DNA of 64,000 bases from Valencia hispanica. Taxonomy: Eukaryota; Chordata; Actinopteri; Cyprinodontiformes; Valenciidae. Under the pieces are notes generated by a model. That model was not told the DNA's origin. It saw only the letters and a list, made by a program, of their open reading frames with translations, and made no database searches. Below are positions 45,179 through 57,766 of the stretch, piece after piece (the stretch's first letter is position 1; every line of letters starts with the position of its first letter). The stretch spans positions 26,108,501 to 26,172,500 of the forward strand of contig OY747722.1 in assembly GCA_963556495.2 (NCBI GenBank). Reading direction: 5' to 3'. A program made the position numbers and the translations under genes.

Positions 45179-45476
45179 CCTGTCACCTCTTGAACTCCTA
45201 AATGCTATTTGTAAGCTGCAGCTGCAAAGCATCTTTGGAGAGGTGTGCATTGCTTTGCGTTTATTTAGCACACTGCCAGTGACTGTTGCTGGTGGGGAGA
45301 GTGAAATCAGCACATTAAAACGGATAAAAAACTACTTGAGGTCCACAATGTCTCAAGAAAGGCTTTGCAGTCTTGCTATGCTTTCCATTGAGAGCGAGTT
45401 GGCTAGAGAGCTCGATTTCAAAAATTTGATTAATGATTTTGCAGCGGAAAAGGTCCGACGTTGGACTTTTGTTTAG
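45179..45476 (+). pseudogene. hAT transposase C-terminal (hATC dimerisation) domain fragment
   Basis: An open frame encoding the end of a hAT-superfamily transposase. Key pieces are LFSTLPVTVAGGES, ISTLKRIKNYLRSTMSQERL, LAMLSIE and the final LDFKNLINDFA segment. This is the hATC dimerisation domain that closes the transposase fold, and it resembles the version found in ZMYM1/TTF-type proteins and their parent transposons. The frame stays open upstream of the first Met at 45243 back to about 45179. The DDE core, zinc finger and terminal repeats are not recognised. Its stop at 45474-45476 is followed within about 30 bases by the L2-B LINE. Confidence 0.75.
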
Positions 45477-45504
45477 AAATGTTGAGCAAGGACGAGATTA
45501 GAAA

Positions 45505-48056
45505 TTATGTGGAAAGAGTAACTCAGACTCAGCTATGTTACACAATAAAGGACACACTCTGGACTTAATTATCAGCAAGGGTTTAAATATTTCCAACATC
45601 TCTGTAATTAATATTGCGTTATCTGACCATTTCTGTATTTTCTTTGAAAGTACCATCTCTGCTATATTATCCAGCCACAGTAAGACCACTATAAAAAAGC
45701 GTTTTCTAGGGGACAGCTCAGTTGAAACTTTTAAACGTATTTACCCTTCCACTGCATCCCCCTCATCTCCCAACTCAAACTCAGTAAATAAGTTGGTAGA
45801 TAATTTCCTTGCGAAAATCTCAGACATCATGGATTTAATTGCTCCAACTAAAGTGAAAGTAGTCTCAGGTAGAAAAAAGTCTCCGTGGGCAAGTAATCCA
45901 CTGGTACGTAGTGAAAAAAGATAGTGTCGACACGCCGAGAGAAAATGGGGGAAAACTCGACTCCAGGTTCACTGTGAGATCTACAAAGAGAGACTGAATA
46001 GATATCAGCTAACTATAAAAGATGCTAGGGAATCGTTCTTTTCTGAAATCATCAACAGAAACATTAATAATGCACGGACCCTATTTGCAACAGTGGAAAG
46101 ACTAACTAATCCTTTAGTGACAGTAGCCCCTGAACTAAACTCTACCAGGGCCTGCAATGAATTTGCCAGCTTTTTCACTGAAAAGATTCTAACAATTAGA
46201 CGGTCAATCTGTACCTCAATATCGAACCCACAACCAGTCCCATCCCCAATCAACAACAATGTAGAGAAAATGTCTGAATTCCACGAATTAAACCAGAACA
46301 CCCTTGAAAAAATCATTATCCAATTAAGCTCCTCCTCCTGCTGTCTTGATATCCTACCCACAGCTTTTCTAAAGAAAGTTCTTCCTGTTATTGGGTCTGA
46401 TCTTGTTCAAATAGTGAACTCATCCCTGCTATCAGGTGTCTTCCCTCAGGCTTTAAAAACAGCAGTTATTAAACCACTGCTAAAGAAGAAAAATCTGGAC
46501 AAGACGTTAATGCAGAACTACAGGCTGATCTCTAATCTTCCATTCATCAGTTAGATTATTGAAAAAGCCGTGTTTCAGCAGTTGAATAGCTTCATAACAA
46601 TGACAAACCATTTTGATGTTTTTCAGTCTGGTTTCCGTGCTCACCACAGCACCGAGACTGCCCTCGTCAAAGTATTCAATGACATCCGCATAAATACAGA
46701 CTGTGGTAGAACCACAGTCCTGGTTCTGTTGGACCTCAGTGCAACATTTGACACTGTTGATCATGATATTTTATTGGAACGACTGGAGAGCTGGGTCGGA
46801 CTCTCTGGTACACTACTTGGCTGGTTCGAATCTTACCTAAAGAACAGGGACTTCTATGTTTCAATAGGAGACTTTTCATCAGAACGAACAGAAATCACAT
46901 GTGGGGTGCCCCAGGGCTCCATCCTGGGGCCCCTCTTATTTAATATCTACATGCTCCCACTAGGCAAGATTATAGCAACCAATAACATTAGCTACCATAA
47001 CTACGCGGATGACACTCAGCTCTACATTACAAGGTCACCAGGTGACTCTGAACCCATTCAAACACTAAATCAATGCATTGACCAAATAAATGAATGGATG
47101 TGCCATAACTTTCTCCAGCTGAATAGAAACAAAACTGAAGTGATTATTTTTGGACCCAAGGAGGAACGATCAAGAGTCAGCACACAGCTTAAATTAATAC
47201 AGCTAGAAACTAATGATCAGGCACGAAACCTAGGTGTAGTAATGGACTCAGACCTGAACCTCCAGGGTCACATAAAGGCAATAACAAGGTCAGCGTTCTA
47301 TCACCTGAAGAACATCTCTAGGATTAAACGACTGATGTTGCAACACGACCTAGAAAAACTCATCCATGCATTTATCCTTAGTTGGATTGATTACTGCAAC
47401 AGCATCTTCACAGATCTGCCTAAAAAGTCAATCAGACAGCTGCAGCTGATCCAGAACGCTGCCGCTCGCGTCCTCACTAGAACCAGGAAAGTAGAGCACA
47501 TCACCCCAGTTCTAAAGTCCTTACACTGGCTCCCTGTAGCTCAGAGAATAGACTTCAAACTAGTTTATACTACTACTAGTTTATAAATCATTACATGGCT
47601 TAGCACCAAAATATGTTGAAGACCTGTTGTCATGGTACCAACCACCAAGACCACTCAGGTCCTCCAACTCTAGCCTACTAAACATTCCTAGACTCAGAAC
47701 TAAACATGGAGAGGCAGCTTTCAGTTTCTATGCTCCCCTTATCTGGAACAGACTTCCTGACGAGTGTAGAGCTGCTGATACTCTGAACTGCTTTAAATCG
47801 AGACTAAAAACCCATTTGTTTAGAACTGCCTTCGAGTAAATGCTTGATGTCATATGTATGAAATGTGTTCATGCTCTCTTGCTTTTTTTATTATCTTTCT
47901 CTTGCTTTATTGTGTATCATGTGTAATGTGTGTTTCTTTTACTTTTAATTTCCATTGTTTTTTTGTTTTTTAAATCACCAAATCATGTAAAGCACCTTGA
48001 ATTGCCCTGCTGTTGAAAGTGTGCTATACAAATAAAATTGCCTTGCCTTGCCTTGT
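45505..48056 (+). mobile_element. L2-B LINE, longest copy (copy 3)
   Basis: A plus-strand copy of about 2.55 kb from the C-terminal part of the endonuclease to the 3' tail of ccttg repeats (48036-48056). Its 3' UTR matches the copies at 18.7 and 39.8 kb in reverse. It is 5'-truncated just inside the endonuclease and lies directly downstream of the hAT transposase fragment. No clean target duplication was found. Confidence 0.9.
45535..47839 (+). pseudogene. L2-B ORF2: endonuclease end and reverse transcriptase
   Basis: Starts at the end of the endonuclease (GHTLDLIISKG, ALSDHFCIF with the conserved SDH). A linker follows, then RT with AVIKPLLKKKNLD, block [24 protein letters not shown], catalytic NYADDTQLY and the family C-terminal domain. 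From 45535 to 47586 one frame is used, broken only by in-frame stops at 45922-45924 and 46552-46554. At about 47560-47586 an extra 'actagtttatactact' duplication shifts the frame, and the C-terminus continues at 47627-47839. Otherwise well preserved over about 760 codons. Confidence 0.85.
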
Positions 48057-48321
48057 TATACCTTGGTCATTCTTTGAAATAGTATGTTATGCAAGTTCTG
48101 CTTAAATTAATAGAAATTTTATATGGCCATTTTGTTTTATGGTGGTGTTTTCTTGCGGAGATTTTTTTTTCACCACAGATTCTAATTCCTGTTTTTTAAA
48201 TTGAAGAGTTTTATTTTGAAATTTCAGTATCAGTGTTGAAGCAAATAAATATTAATACATTTCATCGTATTAAGAGTGCTCAGTGTTTCCGTTACATTTC
48301 AACTGTCATGTTAAAAATATT

Positions 48322-48500
48322 AGGTTAGATTAGATTAACTTTATTATCATTGCCAGTGTACAGTACAAATATGTACAGTACATACATACAAATATAAATA
48401 TCTGTGAATACACTATATGACACATGTGTAGCTATGCACAGTATATACATTATACAGTACTGAAGTAGTGCAGTATTACAGAGGACAAATTACGGGTGTG
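48322..48500 (-). mobile_element. LINE 3' UTR fragment
   Basis: On the minus strand it ends in 'aatgataataaagttaatc' and taatc repeats, a typical LINE 3' end. Before that come 'atgtacagtac' and 'cagtatatac' motifs. It is noncoding, and the family was not determined. Confidence 0.45.
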
Positions 48501-48662
48501 GACATGGGATGGAGTTCAATTGTCTGATTGACTTAAATATATGAGAATGATAGTCAAAATACCATAAAACTGCATGATTTTATGTAAATTAATATGAAAA
48601 AAGTCTCAGTTGTGTTGGGGGCCCTGCCAAGATTCTTTTCATGGGGCCCAAAATTCTTAGCA

Positions 48663-48790
48663 GCGCCCCTGATTATAGCACCTGTAGCTACAGTGAAAAG
48701 TGGTTCAACAAAGTAGCAACTCAGTAGCGCTGAATTTACATGCCATTCACACTTTTTATTTGTGAACATTTTAAAAATCATGTAATTGGC
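48663..48790 (+). mobile_element. Tc1-type 3' end fragment
   Basis: Resembles the end of a Tc1 transposase gene ('cagtgaaaagtggttcaaca') and the 3' flank up to 'cactttttatttgtgaaca'. Diverged and noncoding. Confidence 0.55.
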
Positions 48791-49299
48791 CATCATACAA
48801 AATCCAGTTTTTCAAAGATTAAACCAGCACATTTACACAACTACCTTCAATGATTGTGGATTTTTAGTTTTCTGTCTTTAGCAGTGGTTCCAGCTTGGTG
48901 GGCTCCAATCAATATTTACAATATAGAAAATATTCATTAAATCCACAGAAAGGAAGAGTGCAGGCACTTTAAACTGATTAATCGTAACTGTCCGTAAGTG
49001 AAGTTACAGGATTTGCTGATGCAAAAAGGATCTATGCAAAAAATTGAAAACAAGGAGCAAACCTTTGGCGTCTGATGCCTGCAACAGTATCTTTTAACTG
49101 TTTTGTCTGTGGTGTCTCTGTTCTGTGCTTTAAACCAGACCAGACAGGCTGCTGCCTTCCAGAGGCCCTCAGCAGGCGAAAATCATCAGATGCAGCCATG
49201 TAAAGACAACAGTTAGCAGATACAAAAACACTCTTCACATATTTATTAACGCCAACATTCATAGTATTATTAGTGTTGAATCAAATTCAAAATGACAAA
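48791..49299. other. Intergenic, nothing recognised
   Basis: AT-rich sequence between two Tc1-derived pieces; no recognisable content. Confidence 0.4.
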
Positions 49300-50038
49300 A
49301 GTTGTATATTCTATCAGGTCACAACCATAAACCTCAATGTATATATGGGGTCTTTCTGTGACAGAAAAACATACAGTTGTGCATAATTTGAAAGTGGAAG
49401 CAAGTGATAGAATGTTTTAAATATATTTTTCACATAAAAAAATGGAAAAAGTCTGCCGTGGCATAGGTTTTCAGACCCCTTTTTCTCTAATACCCATAAA
49501 CAAAATCCACAGCAAACATGTAGGAGAAGGTGCCACGATTTTATTCATGCAAAACATTTTTCGCACATTACCTTCCTTTACACACCATTTCCATAACAAA
49601 TACTGCATTTCCTCCAGGGACAGGGAAGCTGTTTAGAGTTGGAAGACAGATGGAAATAAATACAGGGTAATCCTAAAAGAAAACCTGTTAGATGCTGCTA
49701 AAGACTTGTGACTGGGGTGGAGGTAGGATAGTTTCCATAATCATCCAGACAGGTCCAATGGACTGGTTTAGATCAAATCATATTCATGAATTAGAATGGC
49801 CCAGTAAAAGTTCATACATGTCAATCTAAATATGTGGCAAGACTTGAAAATTACTGTTCACATGTGCTCTTAATTCAGTGGCAAAAATGGTTCTATATTG
49901 GAGGCCTTGTATTCTTTTTTTTTCACATCACAAGAATTAAGTATTTTGGGTTGGTCTATCGCCTATAATCCCAATAAAACAGTGTGTAAGGACATCTTTT
50001 AAAATTCAAGGGAAAGGAATACTTTTTTAAGGGACTGT
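49300..50038 (+). mobile_element. Tc1-type transposon, internally deleted
   Basis: The left terminal region has 'cacaaccataaacctcaatg'. The middle matches the transposase from 'cagggacagggaagctg' through 'gaatggcccagtaaaag' to 'gtggcaagacttgaaaatta'. The right end has 'cccaataaaacag' and a diverged terminal repeat closing at 'aagggactgta'. The DNA-binding half of the transposase is missing, and the rest is full of stops. Confidence 0.7.
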
Positions 50039-50839
50039 ATTCCTAAGTTTCCACCATCTTGTTTAAGGTGACATCTTGAGTACGATCTCTGGAAGCACCA
50101 AGGTCACATTGTAGGCAGCCATAGAAGATACTTCCTCAAATCTTTGTATACTTTGATACCAGTGACCAGTCAACGTCCATGCTTAGTTGGAGATTGCAGT
50201 CGATCAGCCACTTTGAGCTGCTAAGGCAGGGGTCTAGAGAGCCATGTTGGTGAGTTGGTGTGAAATGAGGTAAAAGATTATCACTGCTTCATTACAATCA
50301 GCAAAGCTGGTGGGAAAGGAAAAAATCCTTTTTCAGATCTCTTTAATAAAAAGACTTGTGATACATCTTTTGTATGGAATGGAATAAATCTATATAGATG
50401 AAAACTGCATGACTCGCTCATTTCCTTTGTCATTCATTAGTCCTCTTCCCAAGCTGATGCTTTTAAGCTGTTACAGCCTGCTTGCTGTGTATCAGTTTAT
50501 CTCACATGAAATGCTATAAAGATAACATGCTCCCCTTTTTAGCCCTTGAGCCAAGCAGTTTTGGCTTTGCCCTCTTACATTCAATTTATATGAAGGTTTG
50601 ATTGAGGCACAGGGCTGCACAGTTGGGATAGCCTCTAATTTCACTATTTATTTACCATAAAAGGATTATGTGCAGAGAATAATTCTGCCTCTTGTCATTA
50701 AAAAACAATAAGACCAATTTTTTTGTTCCCAGTGGAACAGAGCCGGAGCCCAAAGACATAATTATAAAAGACCAAAGATGAATCTGTAGCAGTTGGATTA
50801 GACACCACAAAGACCACTTCCATCTCCAAAGATAACGAT
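50039..50839. other. Intergenic; 50400-50760 looks unique
   Basis: The segment at about 50400-50760 has balanced composition without repeat signatures and could be conserved non-coding DNA. No exon evidence. Confidence 0.35.
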
Positions 50840-52130
50840 ATGCTTTCGTTGATGCACATCACAGATTTTATATTCTCTTTGATGAAATATAATACTGAGG
50901 ATGTTGATCATTTTCTTTCTGATTTTAACACTGTGTATACAGCCGTTCTAGATGAAATTGCTCCTTTTAAACTTAAGCGCACCAGAACGGTCGTTACGCC
51001 TTGGATTAATGAGGAAATAAGAGCACTCGGGCGTTCTTGCCGAGCAATGAGAAGAGGTGGAAGAAAGATAGGTTTCACATTTCTTTGGAAATCTTGCGGC
51101 AATGTCTATCTGAATATCAGTCTGCCTGTAAGAATAGTAAAACTGATAATAGTGATAAGCCTCGTGTTCTTGGTGATTCCACTTCTCTGGTCCCCTCCAC
51201 TTCACTTTGTTAATCTTTTGCTAAGTTTTATTGTGAAAAGGGTCGTGTTGTTAGGCCAACCTTTTCTAAGTTTGTGCCTAATCCAGAGATGTCTGACTTT
51301 ATTCCTGCCGCTTTTGAGAGCTTTGTTCCAGTGACCGTCTCTCAGCTCTCGGAGTTAGTAAAAAAGCTGAAACTGTCATTTTGCCCAGAGGATATTGTTC
51401 AACCAAGATTGTTATTAGAGGTTTTTAGAGCTGTTTAGAGCTGTTAGTCCTCATGTTCTTACATTGTTGAATGGCTCACTGACTTGAGGCTGTGTCCCAG
51501 CTGCCTTTAACATGTTGTGGTCCAACCACTCCTGAAAAAGAAGGATTTAGATCCTAATGTTCTCTCAAACTTTAGGCCTCTCTCCAAATTACCTTTTCTT
51601 CCTAAAATCTTGGAAAAGATTGTTTATCTTCAACTTCTTGTGCATTTGCAGTTATATGGAATCACAGAAAAATTTCAGTCTGGTTTTAAAAAGGGTCCCA
51701 GTACAGAAACTGCACTCTTTAGAGTTTTTAATTATTTGTTTTAAATTTCTGATGCAGGAGATTCTGCTATTTTAATGCTGTTAGATTTGTGGGCTGCATT
51801 TGATACAGTGGACTATGACATTATTTGATCTCATTTGGACCAAACTGTCAGCCTTAAGGGCAAAGTTCTTGAATGGTTTCGCTCCTATTTGTCTGACAGG
51901 ACCTTTTCTGTTAATTTGGGCCAGTTGTCCTCTTCCAAGGTTCCCTGAAAATGTGGAGTTCCCCAAGGATCCATTTTGGGTCTGATACTCTTTTCATTGT
52001 ATTTGTTGCCCCTATGATCCATTTTTAGAAAATTTGGGCTATCCTTGCATTGCTTTGCAGATGATCTGCAAATTTATCTCCCGATGAAAGGTAGAGCAGC
52101 TCAGTCTGTGCAAAACCTAATCGACTGTTT
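50840..52130 (+). pseudogene. L2-C LINE: linker and reverse transcriptase, decayed
   Basis: A third, older LINE family of the L2/CR1 group. The linker between endonuclease and RT shows LDEIAPFKLKR and TPWINEEIRAL (about 50945-51020). The RT follows in plus-strand frames with several stops: VQPLLKKKDLDPNVL (51517 on), FQSGFKKGPSTETA, block A LLDLWAAFDTVD (about 51778), [10 protein letters not shown] (about 51951) and CFADDLQIY (about 52053), with the catalytic Asp pair kept. It is broken at 52130, where sequence of another element begins. Confidence 0.75.
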
Positions 52131-52690
52131 AAAGGTGCTCTGCCACACAAAACCGTTTTTACTTGTATTTTTTAAAATGTGTTAGGTCCATTTGTGTTTG
52201 TGTTATGTCGTGAATGTGAAAATGAACTGCTACATCCTCTGTCAGCTCCAGCCAATAAAAAGAAATAATCTGAGAAATTAGGACAATTCGAAAAACTTGT
52301 CTGTTTGACGTGGAAGTGATTCGTTACTCATTACTATACATGAGCTCTCCCACTTGAGATACGCCCACAGAATTCGTGTAGCTCAGTGAGTTTTCCTATA
52401 CAGCAAAGATGGCTGAACGTCAACGGGCTTGTGCCCTATGCTAGAATAGAAGTTCAACAATGCACATGTTGCTTAAGAACCCAGAGTTGAGGATGAAATG
52501 GCTTCAGTTCATTTTTGGAACAATACCACAACCGGATCATAGGATTTTATTTATCTGTTCAACACATTTTGAAGAGGGAGACTCGTCAACTTTGGGGAGT
52601 ACAGCAAAGGCTTCGCGACACGGTTGCGGTTGAAGCCTTGAGCAGTACCATCGCGTCAGTCTACGGCCAGTGCACAGCCTGTAAGTAAAA
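52131..52690 (+). mobile_element. THAP-domain element fragment with splice donor
   Basis: Noncoding leader (52131-52408) of a type I recall as repeated in fish. A frame from 52409 then encodes a decayed THAP (C2CH zinc finger) domain: CALC, a conserved Trp in LRMKWLQF, ICSTH supplying Cys and His, and, after a frameshift at about 52590, a GFATRLRLKP-AVPS end. One stop (52442-52444) follows the first Cys pair. The consensus donor 'cctgtaagt' at 52678-52686 ends the exon. THAP domains bind the ends of P-type and some other DNA transposons, so this is probably the first exon of such an element. Confidence 0.6.
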
Positions 52691-52721
52691 TTCTATTGTC
52701 AACTCAAGAAAATGTTATGTT

Positions 52722-52800
52722 ATAGGGATGTAAGAAAATATCGATACACCGATATATTGCGATATTTTATTTCCCGATATTGTATCGATTTTCAAAATAA
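52722..52800. mobile_element. hAT-like end, ATCGATA-rich
   Basis: Starts 'tagggatgtaagaaaatatc' and continues with repeated cgatat/atcgata motifs. This is the 5' end of a hAT-type element family common in vertebrates. Only this end was found. Confidence 0.45.
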
Positions 52801-53044
52801 AAGTATAGTTTTTATCATCAATGTGTGCGCTCACAGCGTTCCGTGCCCCCCTCCCGTTTTCCCCACCTTTTCTGGAACATTACCTGATATATCTGAATGG
52901 AAATGCCATACTGCGAAAAATGCCCACTTGTTACTAGATCTTCATCCGTAAAATTACCAGTAAAGCGTATCCGGACAAAGTCCGGAAGATTGCTTTCAGA
53001 CTCAAAAGCAAAACAGACGAATTTCGGAAAAATACAGTTTTTCA

Positions 53045-53155
53045 TGGCCTGTTTGAATGGGGCTTTATTGAGTTCTCCATTTTATTATCTGTACAGCACT
53101 TTGGTCTCCCCGGATGTGATAAGTGCTATATAAATAACGGTTATTATATTTAATA
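53045..53155 (+). mobile_element. LINE 3' terminus, possibly of L2-C
   Basis: Contains 'ctgtacagcactttggt' and 'aagtgctatataaataac', the typical 3' end of L2-type LINEs in fish. It lies downstream of L2-C in the same orientation, separated by the THAP and hAT pieces, so it may be the displaced 3' end of that copy. Confidence 0.5.
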
Positions 53156-53506
53156 TTATTTGGGGATAATCTGGAATGCCCAAAAGTTTCTTTGATATCT
53201 CTAAGGCCATCGCTGAAGTGTGCCGTGATCTAAGGCCAAACACACCCGTTGGGAGAGGTTGATATTAAGGCTTGAGGCCTCTGATGTCATATGTTCAAGT
53301 ATGTCCATATTTGCTGATTGCCAGAATATTGAGAGATCATGGCTTATACCTATTTTTTATTAATATCTACAAAGTCAGAAGTATGAGATTGCTGTGTTTT
53401 TTTTTCAATTTAAGACAAATGTAAGCTTTGTAAGCTTACAAAATTGAGGTTAAATGCAGGTAAACCTGAGGATGTAATTTAGGACACATTTCAAACAGCT
53501 TATATA
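53156..53506. other. Intergenic, nothing recognised
   Basis: AT-rich linker; no feature seen. Confidence 0.4.
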
Positions 53507-53933
53507 TACAGCAGACCCCGGTATTTGTGGGAGTTAGGCACCACTCCCGCCAGCAAATAGCTAAACAGACCACATCTAAAAACACTTATAAGTGACTATT
53601 GTATTAGTTTCCAAACACCACATCCACTTTAATACATCGTTATGCACAATGGCAGCTTTTTAGCACTACCGCAGAAGCTAATATCTAAACTTCTCCTTGT
53701 CAACACTTGGGGATGCAGCCCATCAGCACCAATTAAAATAAATTGCCCTCCGGGATTGGCAGCAAACAGTGTGTCAAGTAGCACGCTTTGGTATGCTAGC
53801 CTTCCAAGCTGCATTTTTAGGTGAATTCTACAAAACAAAAATCTGCAAATAGGCAGGTTTTCCTTGAATAATTGAAATTATATTCCACACAAAAATCTGC
53901 AAATACTGGACCAGAGTTAAGGGGTCCACTGTA
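53507..53933. mobile_element. MITE, CAGTGGACCC-type inverted repeats, copy 2
   Basis: Ends 'tacagcagacccc' and, reverse-complemented, 'tacagtggacccc' (11 of 13 match). Both ends have nearby 'atttgc'/'gcaaata' motifs like copy 1 at 4253-4726. It is noncoding. It was probably inserted at a TA in the tatata run at 53501-53508. Confidence 0.65.
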
Positions 53934-54554
53934 TTAGGAAGAGAATTGTGGACCTGCATCAATCTGGTTTACAATTTGCAGATACCTGAAGGTGCCAAGT
54001 TCATCTGTTAGTAAGTATAAACAGCATGGAATTACCGGTCATGAGTCCTCATCTGAGCTAAAAAGGTGTGTGTGAGCAAGAGTGATGTACCGAGCAGTAA
54101 AAGAGAGTCAGGCACAGGTTAAAGTTCACAAAAAGGAGTTTTAATTTAACCCATGAAATAAAAACGAATCAGTTTTACAAAAATTAAGTTCTTGGGGGAG
54201 GTAAAAACACACAACTGTAATCAAAGAACTGGCAACAAAACAACACTAACTTAAACAAACTGACCCTCTTGGTTCAGCCAAGGGACTGGAGCAGCTGCCA
54301 CTGAGGCAACTCAAAGAAAAATAAAAGTTAAATCAATTCATATACACATAACAGTGCAAACTAAAATGTGCACACTTATTTTAGAATACAGTGTTAAGTA
54401 TGTAACTATAAATAAATTTTAAACCCAAACCAATTTGTTTTTCTGCAAATTAAATCCTTTATTTAAAGAAAGGGAAACATGTGTAGTGTTATAAATATAG
54501 TCCTATTGTCATACTGTGATGTGTAGATATTACCAATTTGTGTAGCTTTAATGG
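53934..54554. other. Intergenic, nothing recognised
   Basis: AT-rich, no recognisable feature. Confidence 0.4.
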
Positions 54555-54800
54555 CAGCCATCACACAGCAAATCAGCCCAGAAACCGGACTCCGTTCAGT
54601 CATTTCTGTTTGGAGGAATGGGCCAAAATTCTAGCAAACTATTATAAGAAGCTTGTGGAAGGATACCCAAAGCATTTGACCCAAATCACACAGTTGAAAC
54701 GGCAATTCAAAGGAAAAATCAAATCAAATACTAAGGAAATGTATGTAAACACCTGTGTTTGAATAAAGTAATTAAACACTCTTATTATTCTGCATAACTG
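54555..54800 (+). mobile_element. Tc1-type transposase C-terminus and 3' flank
   Basis: An open stretch to 54762 encodes the end of a Tc1 transposase from a different Tc1 family than the copy at 49 kb: EEWAKILANYY, KLVEGYPKHL, QLKRQFKG. The noncoding 3' flank of the element follows. The DDE core is absent. Confidence 0.65.
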
Positions 54801-56085
54801 TCCTAAAAGAAGCACCTGTTTTGTCTGATTTAATGTCAGAGAAAAAAAATGAATGGACACCAATACCGCAAGAAGTAAAGATAGTAACTGTGAGTAAACT
54901 TTTGATTGACAGAAACATCTGTCAACTCATCTGTCTGAAGACTACGTAAAGGATGTAGCTGGTTGCAGTTAACACAGGCTACATCTTCTTAAGACAGTGT
55001 ATCTGATTAAATGTCTATCTCTTGTCTGGCTGTGGGCATCCAACATCGCTGCCAAAGGAACTCTTATGACTCCTGACAGCATGCTTATCGCCTCCATCAG
55101 TTTAGGATTGCATTATTTCTGTGCAAGTTAAAATACGGGCTGTTTCCATTACCTTGTCAAGATGTTTTGACAGGTGCCTGGTCCCAAGCTCTGAAGCTCT
55201 GGCACATGAATGAACATAGTGGTGTGGAACTATTGACATTACGTGGGATTTGTAGATGGTGTGTTATTTCCCAAGAGCCCCTTCGCTGTGTTTTCTCTGC
55301 AGCAAAGAAAAGCTGTGCGAATGAAGGTCTTTTGAGATCAGTAGTACCTCCTGACAAGTAGTGGGCACGCTCTGGCAATTCTGCATAAGCCTGGACAACA
55401 ACATTGCTGTGAAGAGCACCGCGTGTGAAGGGAGTTGGACAGAGAGAGGAAAAGAAATGCCCAAAGACAACATTCAAATTAAAGTGATACAAAGATCAAT
55501 ATTTTTTTTCTTTCTTCATTAATTACCCCAGAAAAAGCAAGTCTGTGAAGCTGTAATTTAGCCCAGAACCGTCAAAACTTCTAAACATCTCACATTTTCT
55601 CTTTCATGCAAAGAGAATATTTGATTTCCAAACACAGTCAGCTGGTAAAGTGGGAATAGCCTGCTGTTGCTCTGAGGGTAACACGATTTTCCTTTTATAG
55701 AGAAAAATACTGTTTGATTTCTTTCTATTTTTTCCCCTCTCCATAAGGCTGTCACTCCTAGTTTACAAACAGCTCTTCTGTAATAAAATTCACCTTTTAG
55801 AGGCCCTGGTGTATTTGAGAAGATAAATGCTGCTTCAGAAACCAAACACAACTAAAATGGATTTGAAGGATGTCCTTGAATTTAAATGTCTTCCAGCTGA
55901 AAGTCTTGGGAGAGGATAATCTCTGGGCTAATATACTGACAAACTGTTGGATCTGCATATGATATTCCTCCTTCCGTATATCGCTCTAATCTGGACATCA
56001 ACAAGGAAATTTAGGGCAAACACAGGTGTCATCTTAAAAGACAAGCATACCAGTGCAAGTAAGGAGACAATACGCTAGGGCTAGG
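54801..56085. other. Apparently unique intergenic DNA left of the ERV
   Basis: No repeat signatures recognised. Balanced composition at 55150-56000. Frames on both strands lack motifs. This is the pre-insertion flank of the retrovirus. Confidence 0.4.
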
Positions 56086-56985
56086 TGTTGTTGGAATCCA
56101 TTTTCTTTTACTGAGCGAACTGCATCTCCCAGCATCCTTTGCGCCACCCTCAACCCATTCTCATTGGTCTGTGGCCAGTGATGACATCACAGAGTTGATA
56201 AAACGGGCGCGAAAACTGTAATCATCGTCTTTTGTTCCGGCTCACGGAGCTGAAAGGAGACGCTTACTGAACTGCTAGCAAACTTTCCCCTTTTTCGTTC
56301 AAACCTGCTGGATGAGGAAAGAACTCCCCCTGAAACTTCGAAGTACTACCTGCCAAGCGATCTGGCTTCCCGTTTGGGCATCTAGGAAGTCCGCTGGCCT
56401 CTGATCTCTACCAAGTTGAAGACAGGCCTGACTCCGCTCATTGCCTGCAATCGGACCAGTCCATTTTTCTGACCTCGGCTGTGCACAGCCGCTCCTACCA
56501 TTTGAACACTCTCGTTCCCATTTCTTCAACTTTCGACGTGGAGTGGTGTGGACGGAAGAGAATCATTGCCAAATAGGATAAACCTGGTTTATTTCTGCTG
56601 AGTCTGGGTAGAGGAGTTAGGTCCAACTGGTTAGAACCCGTCTTTCTGTTGGTCGATATAAGTTTGTGAACTTGTAAACCACTGTTACTCATCGCCAATA
56701 AGCGTCGCCGCACGCTGGCCTTGAGTGTTGCATGTTGTGTATTATTTTCATTTTATTAATTGGTTGCAACCAGAAGCAGCTTGTTATATCATTCCCTGGC
56801 TTGATTGTACTCATTTCCGCTGTGGTTAACCAGCGTGTCTGTTTAGGCAGGTTGCGTGGCCTTCCGTTGGTCCAGTTAACATTAATCCCTTTTTTTGTCC
56901 AAGCCACTATTGCTAATTGAAGCTAGCCTTTGTCTAATCGCCACGCGGCCTTTCTTTGTCTCCTTTTTTGAACCGATCGCGCGAA

Positions 56986-57460
<475 letters not shown>

Positions 57461-57766
57461 AATGTTTGCCTGTAACGTTGATCTATTTTCTTAATAAATT
57501 CCCCTTAGTTTAAAGATAAGTTTCTTGTTTTTGATCACTGTGTGTACAGTTATTGATGTCCCAGCGGTTGAACTTACCTTTTCAGAAGAGACTGGCTGTC
57601 TGGTATCAGAAGTACCTCTAATTGGTTGGTGTCCCGATTATCTTTAATAAAAAGATCAAACTTGAACTTCATCAATAATTATATTAATATCAAGTTATTG
57701 ATCATAATTATTGATGCTCATATAAACCAGACATTTATAGCCCACGCTGAGTCAACCCCAACATAT

